Source of the DNA: Apostichopus californicus
Lineage: Eukaryota; Echinodermata; Holothuroidea; Aspidochirotida; Stichopodidae
NCBI GenBank assembly: GCA_020650975.1
Contig: JAIPMN010064589.1
Location: 1-33,558 of the forward strand
Reading direction: 5' to 3'
Length of the DNA: 33,558 bases
Shown here: one piece after another, positions 1 to 10,500 of the stretch
Layout of the letters: the number at the start of each line of letters is the position of its first letter
Numbering within the stretch: position 1 is the first letter of the stretch
Notes under the pieces: generated by a model
What the model saw: the letters and a program-made list of their open reading frames with translations, nothing else
What the model was told of the DNA's origin: nothing
The model's database searches: none
Program-made: the position numbers and the translations under genes

Positions 1-178
1 GGTAGAAAAACAAAAACTAATGTTTCCTAATTTAAACATTTTTGATATGTAATATTACAGTTTACGTTCTTCAAATTACAGTTATATCATCAAGTAACAG
101 ACAATTTATGTCAATTAGAGAAAACACAACATTTCTGTAAAAATATGCCTGTAAAATTACCGATATTTTTAACAGTGT

Positions 179-1212
179 ATACCAGTTTCATTCTACATAT
201 CATCGATTTATTTTACTTATCATCGATTTAAATCGATGATATGTAAAATAAATCGATGATATGTCCATTTAAATCGACATCTACCAGTTTAAATCGATGA
301 TATGTCGAATTAAATCGGTAGAAGTCAATTTCCGTGGACTTATACCAGTTTCTAGCGTCTCAAATCGACATATACCTATTTAAATCGACATATCATCGAT
401 TTAGCTCATTAACATATTCCAAATCCCGATTTCGGTGATGATTGACATGTGAAGATACACCACGTGCAATCACCTGACAAGGCGGGCGAATAATGCAATA
501 GTTCCAAAATTACGAAGCTAGCAAGCTAGCAAGGGTGTTCATCATGATTATGTCAATGGTAATTATGAACAAATACTTGCAAAAAGATTTCGGTGTTACA
601 AGGCTGAAAAACTGATATGTCAATGACGTGCAATTATCTCAATGCAAACTGCATGGCTTGTCTACTCAAACACGTGGAGCTATAGTATAGGAATACACAT
701 GCAACTGCATAGGCCTACAGTACGTACACCGATGCAACTACCTACTCCAGTTACACCATAAACAAAGATGATATTGTTCTGCAGGGAGGCCTACTGTAAG
801 GTTACACTTTACTGTAGCTAAATATATACCCAGGGGATAAACAATTACAGTATTCAAGCTTAAATCGTGCATTCCACTGTGCTCGTGTTTATTTACAATT
901 ATTCACCCGCCTTGTCAGGTGACTACACGTGATGTATCTCCACATGTCAATCATCACCGAAATCGGGATTTGGAATATGTTAATGAGCTTAATCGATGAT
1001 ATGTCGATTTAAATAGGTATATGTCGATTTGAGACGCTAGAAACTGGTATTAGTCCACGGAAATTGACTTCTACCGATTTAATTCGACATATCATCGATT
1101 TAAACTGGTAGATGTCGATTTAAATGGACATATCATCGATTTATTTTACATATCATCGATTTAAATCGATGATAAGTAAAATAAATCGATGATATGTAGA
1201 ATGAAACTGGTA
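179..1212. mobile_element. Large foldback element with ~315-bp inverted arms
   Basis: The left arm (about 180-493) is the near reverse complement of the right arm (about 899-1212). Examples: ACCAGTTTCATTCTACATAT at 181 faces its complement at 1192-1211, and GGCGGGCGAATAA at 481-493 faces TTATTCACCCGCC at 899-911. The central ~400 bp is unique and has no transposase-like frame. The outer half of each arm is itself made of CATATCATCGATTTA and CATATACCAGTTT modules. It looks like a non-autonomous foldback DNA transposon. Confidence 0.88.
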
Positions 1213-1590
1213 TATGTCGATTTAAATTGACATATACCAGTTTCATTCTACATATCATCGATTTAACTCGACATATACCAGTTTATTTCGACATATCATC
1301 GATTTATTTTACTTATCATCGATTTAACTCGACATATACCAGTTTACTTCGACATATCATCGATTTATTTTACTTATCATCGATTTAAATCGATGATAAG
1401 TAAAATAAATCGATGATATGTAGAATGAAACTGGTATATGTCGATTTAAATCGATGATATATAGAATGAAACTGGTATATGTCGATTTAAATCGGTAGAA
1501 GTCAATTTCAGCTGCTGGAAACTGGTATAAGTCGAAGGAAACTGGTATATGTCGATTTAAATCGGTATAAGTCGATCTCCCATGATTTGA
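1213..1590. repeat. Modular AT-rich satellite flanking the foldback element
   Basis: It is composed of reiterated short words (ATCGATTTA, CGACATATACCAGTTT, TTTACTTATCATCGATTTA) in both orientations, with palindromic junctions such as ATCGATTTAAATCGAT near 1380. The words are the same as in the foldback arms. The 84-residue minus-strand frame over it is repeat-derived. Confidence 0.9.
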
Positions 1591-4500
1591 GACTGATGGC
1601 CCGCCATACACGCGAGCCTTAACTGATAGAAAACAACAGTCCCTGTGATTGGTTATTTAACAGAGACAGCTGCGCTGCTATTATGAAATCTATTTTTAGA
1701 CTTCCGTTGTATTTGAGAGAAGATACAAAACATTTATACATGCGCCGAATTGTTTCCAAGAAAAGCCACCAGCTGCGGCGTGAACAAATGAAGTAGGCTA
1801 AAAAGAGTAAATTTCCGTTACAATATGTACTCCTGAGAATATTTACTCGTGAGAATACTTACTTGTGAGCAACTTCTTACTCACTCCCTAGGCTTTATTA
1901 TTGCGAGACTTAATTTCTCATTTTCTCATGATAATTCGCTCTTGAGAAACCTCACTCTTAAGTTAAGTTAACGATGCACACCCCCGGATTACAATCACCG
2001 AATCATTCCTAATCTTACCAAATATATGACTGAATATATGTGGAAATTTAAAGGAACAGTCTCTTCCTCCCTGGATTCTTCTGTCCTTGTACCACTTCTG
2101 TGTTGACTACGGGTGAGCGTTATAGTATTAAGACGGGAGTTTGTAACTATAGTGTGAGATGTTTGTCTCTTTGATATACATTGTCTGCCACCAGAATATC
2201 CATTTAGTAAAAAATCACGGAAAAGCTTGGCAGGTACCAGGACAAAATTGTTTTCTGCACGTTCACTTCTTTTCACTACTTTCAATATATTGTTTAGCAT
2301 AATGAACCGCTGACCTACCGCAGTCTGCATCAGTTGCTTACGGTGAGTTACTCCTAGATACATGTCACCAGGTGATTTGTCAAAGTGAATTGTACACAAG
2401 ATATTTAGTTAGTTATTCAGTTATTTATCTATGCGGAAGTGATTTAGGCTTGAGACCAGGGCCTGGACATCTTTGGAAGATATGGGGGAATGCAAAAGAC
2501 GGTACAGAGTACCTGAGCTATTACTCAGTATGGGGCAAACCTGTCACAACAGTTGGAAAATTAGAAGAAAAAAATGTATATATAATAAGACCCCACCCCA
2601 GCACCACGAAGCATCTGAGTATGATAAAGGATTACACGATTTACAAAATTTACCTTCCTTTGATCAGAAGTCACTGTTGTATGTATCAAATTAGGTTATG
2701 AAAAGTTAAGGTGCATAACACAATTATTTCGTGTGACTTTGTTCAGACAATTAACTTTGATCGGGATCAGATTTAATTCGGATTGAAATATATAGAGCAA
2801 ACGTGATATGTAAACCCCTCGGGATCGATGATCCCCTTAATTGATAATTAATATTCTATGAAGGTCTAGTGTTAACAGGGAGTATACAAGAGCTGTATCT
2901 TTATACTACCGGCTCTTTATAAACCATTTGCCAGAAACAAAAGGTACTAATATATCACCCATTCCACGTGTTTGCTTATATATTAGTGCGTTATCGAATG
3001 CGGTCGTGCGTTATCTCTCATCTGCTCAACATGCAAGCTTGAGATCCATCATCGTTTCATATTGGAGTAATATGATTACTACACATTTAGTAAGAGTGTA
3101 TATTACTTAAAATAGTTTAAATTGCTTTTACAAACACAGTATTACATTAAAATAGAGCAATGTCAACCCCCCACAATTATTGTGTAATTCACTCAACAGA
3201 GTAATGTAATTTGTTGTTCCGTCACTGACAGTAAGTTGAATCAAAATACTTCAGTTCATGTGTTCTGTATCCCTTTTTTCTCAGTCTTTTTTCCCTTTAA
3301 CTATTACGAAGCAACATTATGAACATCACTTTTAAATTCCTTAGAAAGAAATATTGTTTTTTTGTTCTTCTAGTAATTGAGTTTGATTCCACAAGAGAAC
3401 CTGGTGCTTACCCTTTAATTCAGTAAAAAAAGAAAAATAGATGGCGCTCTTTTCTATGGTTTACAATACGTTCAATATGTTAATGAGTATGAGAATAACG
3501 TCAGTCATTCATTTGTTTCATTATCATTAGATATATACATGTGTATATCTATACATATATATATGTACATGTATATCTATATATTTGGCTATCATATTCT
3601 ACACTGTATAGATGGAACTGCGGGTGCACTGCCTTATACATTGTAGGCTTCAAATTGACCTTTGAACATTGTACACGAAGTTAGCGTGTGTTATCGTTAA
3701 TAATTTACCACATTGTCCGCAATCCTTTGATATACATTTCAATTGTGTTTTGATGTTTCTATCGCACTTATTTCAACGTTATTTAAGTTGTTGCTTTGGG
3801 TTTCATTTCATTTCAGAAAACAGTGGGATGCTCAAACTTACACAAAATGTTTTTTCAGAAATTGAAAATATGAAACTATAATAATTGCATCTTCTGCCTT
3901 TTCTGCGATTTGAAGAATGTAATTTTATTACATGAATAGAAACGTGAAAGTAACATATAAAATACGTAAAACGCAAGCAAAGAAAGGCTGCATTATCAAT
4001 GTTCAAATGCTCAGATGTTACATACATACCATAGAGGAAAAGGTTGTATGAAGTACATAGTCCATCTCTGGAAATGTCAGACATGTACTCGGTATGTTAC
4101 TAGACTGAATGATCTAGTTAAGCACAGAGTCATATCTGATATGTTGTCAATGTGAAAAACACAGTATACTACCAGATACTATGTATGTTTTGTTTCTATA
4201 TCACTGTTTATTTTGGAGAAATTTCCCTATGAACATCTGAATCTCATCAGGTAATGTAATTGATATATGAAGTATAGCACACAGGCCATTATGTCGCTTT
4301 GAGAAAACTTAAGACCTTAATGGCTCCACATAAATGTATAACATATTTGGTCAAGTACCAATGACGTGCAAGCAATGATGTTGTGTGATTATATGCATCA
4401 AAAGTAACATGTTTTGGTTGAATGATCAGAATGCATTAACAATGCATTAGCATTAACATTTGGGCGTGCACTGAAGGGCCGTTAAAGGAGCCTTCCATAA

Positions 4501-5465
4501 AGGAAGTATATTTTTAAAAGGGACTATATCTTGGAATTAGAATACATATAAAAAACAATACTCACACTTGTTTTTCTTAGACAACGACACATTCAGTCCA
4601 AAGGTCTTTCTGAATAGTTACTATTTGACAATTCAAAATTGTTCAAGCACTATATGATTATTTATTTTGTTTTTGGTTTCATCTTTCGAAGGTGCAACAA
4701 GAAATGTGAATATTTCGGTATTTGTACTTATTTTTTTGTGTTTGTTGGACATCTGATGAAAAGCAAAATTGAGAACATCTTTCCACATTATTTCGACATT
4801 AAATACTGCTTGGACAGTTTGTTCACATTGTGCTTGTTGGAATGACTGTTTCATTCCTAAGACCTCTTTCAATTTATAGCGTACGCCATGTACACTGCTC
4901 CCTATCTATTTCCTTTTTGTCCAAAGCTTTTGTTAACATCCGTTGATGGTGTTTTAGTTACCGTAGTCACAGGAATCATCGCCAAAGAGTGTTAAGGGTA
5001 TAGCTGATATGTCCACGTAACGCCCACATATTATATCGAAAGGTTTCCTATAATGGAATGCACAAATTGCCAATGAACTAACACTGGCTGAGATATGCAT
5101 TCCCCCAGTGAGTAACAACATATGGCTTAAACTAATGTTAAATTCTGCTTGTAACATATATTTAATGTTACAATATCATTCCAATATTTGTTTTCAAAGC
5201 TCTCATATGTTTTTTCTAGATAAGTAAGTCATTTTACTTCAATGTCGCTTTAGTAATTGATGACTTGCTAAGGGGACAGCGAACTTAGTCTAGAGATTAG
5301 GTTGTAGTTGGAATCGAAAATAATACCCTAACACTGTATACTCAAGTTTGGTGGATGACTTCCACACCCACATTACGCTTCTGGCTAAACAAGTTATGTT
5401 TTTCTCGGACTGTATTTCTTATACTTCACATTTTTCAGAGGGCTATAATGGGTGGACGACTTTCA
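1591..5465. other. Left region without a recognised gene
   Basis: About 3.9 kb. I see a pair of small palindromes at 2821-2851 and a TA/ATGT microsatellite at about 3530-3590. Short open frames on either strand (largest at 1995-2399 minus and 2372-2701 plus) show no domain I recognise and overlap each other antisense. They are not called as genes. Confidence 0.5.
2821..2851. repeat. Two adjacent palindromes, both centred on GAT
   Basis: GGGATC-GAT-GATCCC (2821-2835) is followed one base later by TTAATT-GAT-AATTAA (2837-2851). Both have perfect 6-bp arms. No function is assigned. Confidence 0.85.
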
Positions 5466-5467
5466 CT

Positions 5468-5528
5468 ACATCGTCATCGTCATCATCGTAATCGTCGTCA
5501 TCATCGTCATAATCATTGTCGTCGTTGT

Positions 5529-5559
<31 letters not shown>

Positions 5560-5590
5560 GGCATAATCATCAGCATAATCATCATCAGTT
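5468..5590. repeat. CAT/CGT/AAT trinucleotide microsatellite
   Basis: Runs of catcgt, catcat and cataat over about 120 bp. It lies at the 3' end of the minus-strand SINE and may be its simple-repeat tail. It creates a false His-rich open frame. Confidence 0.9.
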
Positions 5591-5845
5591 TTTTTTACGA
5601 CGATTAAGCGACCACACATGTGGGATTAGCCCAAATGGGCTTATGGATTACAACTTACACGTCGGGTGGCTTCCAATTCAACATTTTAACTCAACTTTGG
5701 AATCTTTTAATTTTAGAGAGTCCTTTCAGATGGGAAAACCTTAGATTGCTCTTGGATGAAAGACCCACCTTACAATAACCAGGCCGGGTATTGAACCCGG
5801 AACCTCGCGATTGCTTAGCCTCATTGCTACATCATCCTACAATAT
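5590..5845 (-). mobile_element. tRNA-derived SINE
   Basis: On the minus strand an A-box-like TAGCAATGAGG (5819-5829) is followed by a B box GGTTCAATACC (5787-5797). The B box sits in a perfect T-arm: CCGGG, a 7-base loop, CCCGG (5784-5800). The A-B spacing of 21 bases is too short for a functional tRNA, and no acceptor stem closes. A body of about 190 bp and then a trinucleotide tail follow, as in a SINE. Confidence 0.75.
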
Positions 5846-5954
5846 TAGCTGACAATTTCAAAGTAAATGTTATGTCCCTAACTAATAACCTAGATGTGGT
5901 TAATATTTGAATGTAAACTTCTATGTATCCCATACTCCAGGATGTTCTGTTCTC

Positions 5955-6015
5955 GTCGTCGTCGTCATCATCATCGTCATCACCACCATCACCATTGTCG
6001 TCTTCGTCGTCATTC
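5955..6015. repeat. CGT/CAT trinucleotide microsatellite
   Basis: A second run of cgtcgtcgtcatcatcatcg and related triplets, about 60 bp long and 370 bp beyond the first. Confidence 0.85.
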
Positions 6016-6019
6016 TCTC

Positions 6020-7511
6020 ATCATCAAAGAAAGTGAAAGGCTAGCAAAAAGTGCCTGATCAAGGCTAAAAAATGATAGGCTTTTGTTCTCAGAAGTACCT
6101 GCATCATTTTTGAGCATCATAATTGTAACATCCATCCACCGGTCCCTTATTTTGTTTTCTGGGGAGGTCGGGTGGGGTGAGGAAATGGAAATGAGTAGTT
6201 AAAATGATAAGAAAGAAATGTGAGTCTGCGGTCGCATGTTCTACTTCTCCCTAGACAGATGCATGCCTTAACCCCTAAAATGTTCATTGACGATATATTT
6301 GCGATACAAGTTTGAACCTCAATGTTATAAATCTTTTCACATCTTAAACTAAGCGGCTGTTCATTACACTTGTAAGTAGAAGTTAGATTTGTTTTATATT
6401 AAAATGGTCCACAGCCAACTGTGGTATTGTAAACCAAACATTTTATAAGAACGTGTTGAGGGAGTTGAAACGATCAGATCCCGTTTTGACGAAGAATAAA
6501 AAAAAAACGAATTGAGGAACGGTGGAGAGGGGCAGAATCCTATATCACATACATCGTGAAAACGGAAAATCAAGAGAGGAGACACTAAAGACTGCTCAAC
6601 ATGTTCTTAATGTACATCGAAGAACATTGGAAGTGTGCAATTTTTATTCGAATGACTTGTGGTCATGTAGTTGCTACTGTCTTGTGAATGATGTCGCACT
6701 GTATCAATAAAAATATGTTTCTATAGGTCTAAGTCACCAACTTTATGGAATTACCAAATCTAGCTAAACATGTTTTGCTAAGAGTATGTTAGTTCTTGTA
6801 CAATAAAAATTGGCTTTGCGTGTTAGTGTTATTGGAACATGCTAAGGACTAACGAGCTGTATAAAATGAAACTAAGAATAAAAACAGCTCTACTGTAGGG
6901 TAATTAGCATCATATATCGATATTTTTTGTATAGGTTGAATAGGCACGAAAGTAAAACTTTATTGCCACATTGTTTTACCCTATATTTGAGCGATTGCTA
7001 AATTATAATGCAGATGGGAAAATGCAGACACTGTGCTTTACAACTAGTTGTTTACTACAATAATGGTTGAATATTAAAAGAGGGTTTGTTTCCATCTTGT
7101 TAATCTAAATCTGTATGTCATCGTTCCTTCGAATACTGGATTTATAAACCTGCAGTGTTTAGCACACACTGACTGTTTCATCATAGTCTTTAATATATTA
7201 CGTACAGAAAAGTGTCTATTTTTGCAACGATGTTAGCATCGCTTGGGTTCTACTAGACTACTGTCAACAAAGTTCTTGGTTTTGTATGTTTTTCTTGAAA
7301 TCATTTTTTCAAAGAGGTAAGATGTATCCTTGAAATGGTTTGCCGTATTTTGTAGTTTAACTTTAATATGTACAAAACACTTAATCCTCCCTAACTTACC
7401 TGGAGGTATATCTGTTATAAACAGATTTTTGCTGTTAATTAAATATGCAGTAAAGCAAACAATTTCATCGTTTCTACAATGTAAATATGTTTGATTCTCT
7501 TTCAGAGCAAG
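6020..7511. other. Upstream flank of gene A
   Basis: About 1.5 kb before the first coding exon with no gene I can support. It must hold the promoter or an untranslated first exon if gene A starts nearby, but I cannot point to a convincing TATA box or initiator. AATAAA-type motifs near 6706 and 6801 could mark the end of an upstream transcript, or be chance in AT-rich DNA. Confidence 0.4.
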
Positions 7512-7593
7512 ATGCACTTTAACTACAAGGAGAAAGAGCGAGCACGGAGTTTGTTGTTTCATATTTCTGTAGGACTTTTATGTACTATAGAAG
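7512..7593 (+). CDS. Gene A exon 1: start codon and signal peptide
   Basis: The ATG is followed by a basic stretch (KEKERAR) and a hydrophobic core (LLFHISVGLLCTI), as in a signal peptide. The exon ends GAAG before a consensus GTAAGT and leaves phase 1, the usual phase for a signal-peptide exon joined to Ig exons. A good pyrimidine-rich acceptor (ctctttcag) ends at 7505, only six bases before the ATG, so this may be the second exon of the transcript with an untranslated exon upstream. Confidence 0.75.
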
Positions 7594-10500
7594 GTAAGTG
7601 TATATTTATATATATATATGCATGTATTTATTTGTTTATGTAAATATGTATGTAATGTATGTATGTATTCGTGTTGTCTACATGTATTTAAATCATGTTT
7701 CTCTTTACTGCTTTAGATTATTCGAATGCAACCGTCACTATTCTACCATTAAAACACTAATACTTTATAATTTGGGGGTGTTATTGTTCCACTTTTGTAA
7801 TTTAATATTTGGTGACGAATACGTTAACGCTCTTTTAGCATGTTTCACAAATAGCATTAGATGTGGTATTTACTTTAAATATTACAATATAGGTCTATAA
7901 CTTATATGTCATTATAGTTGTTACGAGTACACGGTCAGATAACTGTACCCTGGTATTGCCTGTGCCGGGAGAGAGGATTACAATGGCGTGTACCGTTCAA
8001 CACATTCCCGATTCTTTCTGGAAATGGAATACCACGAAACTATATGCAGGAAATACGAGAATAACGTCTCAGAAAAACATTGACATCGATGCACGCAGCT
8101 ATTCCTTGATTGTAAACTCAGTTCATTTAAAAAGTGACGGTAGATACGTTTGTAAAGAAAATGGTGAAACACGAATGGAATACTGTCTTGAAGTTTTATG
8201 TAAGTTACTTTTTAAAACTTAATATTGAAGTTTTATGTATCGTATGACAAATTCTATATCATTAGCGAATCAAACAGTCATTGTAATACTATGTATATAT
8301 TAAATCAACGTCTCCATTAGAACAACCATCAACATTGACCTAATGACCTAATATTTACAAATTGTCGTTTCTCACTAGTTACAACAGCCATTGAATTAAA
8401 ACGATTTTTAAAACAATTTTAACACAACTTTCGCTTCCTCATCGATGTATAGTAACTTAGCTTAACCGGTTCAAGAAACTCGATATTTGATGATAGACAA
8501 GCATATAACTTAGCATGGTGTCCATTTCTACTATAAGATATCATGATAGTGTACTTGTTAATAAATATACTATAGACCACTTGTTAGAGCGGTGATTAAT
8601 TTTGAGTCAAACCGTTTACAAAATCCTTAGTTACTGTGGCAACTAGGATTTAATTAATTTAGGAACATTTTTAAAATAATACCATTCACGATGTCCGGAT
8701 CAGTTAATTACGTTGTCATAAATCATTATTTAAATTTCAACTAAAATATTCTAACTGCTTCATAAACGTTGAGGGGCTACAACGACAAATTAACATAATA
8801 ATAAACATAATAACTCTCAGCAAAAATCTACATTATCATTTTTTTTAACATACTTAGTGTTACCATAAGTTAATATAAGTTCTTTCGGCTATTTTCACAA
8901 ACTGCTTCAAATGCGTTGAGGGGCTATACAACAACGAATTAGAGCAGGTTGACATAAAAACTCTCAGCAAATATCTACATCATCATTGTTTAACATACTT
9001 AGTGTTACCATATGAATTAATATATGTTCTTTCGGCTATTTTCACATACTGCTTCAAATGCGTTGAAGGCTACAACGACGAATAAGAGCAAGTTGACATA
9101 ATAACTCTCAGCAAAATCTACATCATCTTTGTTTAACATACGGTACTTAGTGTTACCATAAATTAACAATATTGTTTTGGCTATTTTCACATACTGCTTC
9201 AAAAACGTTGAGGGGCTACAATGACGAATTAGAGCAGGTTGACATAATAACTCTCAGCAAATATCTACATCATCATTGTTTAACATACTTAGTGTTACCA
9301 TATGAATTAATATATGTTCTTTCGGCTATTTTCACATACTGCTTCAAATGCGTTGAGGGGCTATACAACAACGAATTAGAGCAGGTTGACATAATAACTC
9401 TCAGCAAAAAGCTACATCATCATTGTTTAACATACTTAGTGTTACCATACGTTAATATATATTGTTTTGGCTATTTTCACATACTGCTTCAAAGATGTTG
9501 AGGGGCTACAACGACGAATTAGAGCAGGTTGACATAATAACTATCAGCAAAAATCTACATCATCAATTTTTTTTTATGATACTTAGTGTTACCATAAGTT
9601 ATTATATGTTATTTCGGCTATTTTCACATACTGCTTCAAATGCGTTGAGGGCTACAACGACGAATAAGAGCAAGTTGACATAATAACTCTCAGCAAAAAT
9701 CTTCATCATCATTTGGTTAACATACTTAGTGTATCATAAATTAATATTTATTTTTTCGGTTATTTTCACATATAAAATAACTCTCAGCAAACAGCTACAT
9801 ACGCGTTTTCAGACTTCACCCACACACGCCCGGTCAAAGGAATTCTCGTAAGGACTTTGCTTCTCACGCCTTAGGACTTAGCTTCTCACGCCAAACGGTG
9901 GAGATAGCAAGCTTACACAATGGATGATTGTGGTCGTTCCGTGATTTCTTTTACGTACTTATGCTCTGGTATGTGATGTTGGCGATATCCTTTCACTTAT
10001 TGAAACTTTTTTTGTTGTTGTTGAAACAGCTAAACCAAGTATCATGATTTATGTGGACGACGTAAAGGAAGACTACTTTGAAGGAATCAGTGGCAAGCAA
10101 TACAGCATTACATGCAAAGCGTTCAGAGCTAAACCAGCAGTGCCCATGAAATGGACTTTGAATGGTTTGCAAGTAGACAGTGAACTTTTAACATCTGAAA
10201 ACGGCATTTCCAATACTTTTGACTTGAGTAAATCGATAAACTATACTGGAAATGGTTCTGTTGATGTGTTCAATTGTTCCATAGAACGGGAAAACTATTT
10301 CAGTGCAAAGGCTGTATTACTCATCAAAACTTATGGTAAGTTGTAATTTACATATTCTGTGGGAAAGAAATGAGAGATCAGAGTAAGTTATCATTCTCTC
10401 ATGCATGTATGGCTCCACGTAACCCTCACATCTACTTGCAGCCCCCCGGTCACAAGTAGTAACCTTATACGTCCCTGGTGTGTTTTGCATTGTGGTTTTC

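Noticed and set aside
1357-1611. 84-residue minus-strand open frame with repeating IPVSF and DLNRH units
   Set aside because: It is a translation of the modular satellite; the periodicity is that of the DNA repeat and there is no domain.
1995-2701. Opposed open frames of 134 (minus) and 109 (plus) residues
   Set aside because: No recognised domain, no splice context tying them to other exons, and the two overlap. The plus frame piece near 2460-2600 has protein-like composition, so a homology search could reopen this.
5355-5744. 129-residue plus-strand open frame with a His/Arg-rich stretch
   Set aside because: The His-rich part is translated from the CAT/CGT microsatellite and the remainder is the antisense of the SINE body.
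5784-5829. Possible functional tRNA gene on the minus strand
   Set aside because: A and B boxes are present but only 21 bases apart. There is no anticodon arm of proper size and no closing acceptor stem, so it fits a SINE.
9172-9683. Two overlapping frames with repeated FSHTASK and DELEQVDIITLSK units
   Set aside because: They arise from the ~146-bp tandem array inside gene A intron 2.
8758-9800. CRISPR-like array of regular repeats
   Set aside because: The units are contiguous 146-bp tandem copies without unique spacers, in a spliced eukaryotic gene.
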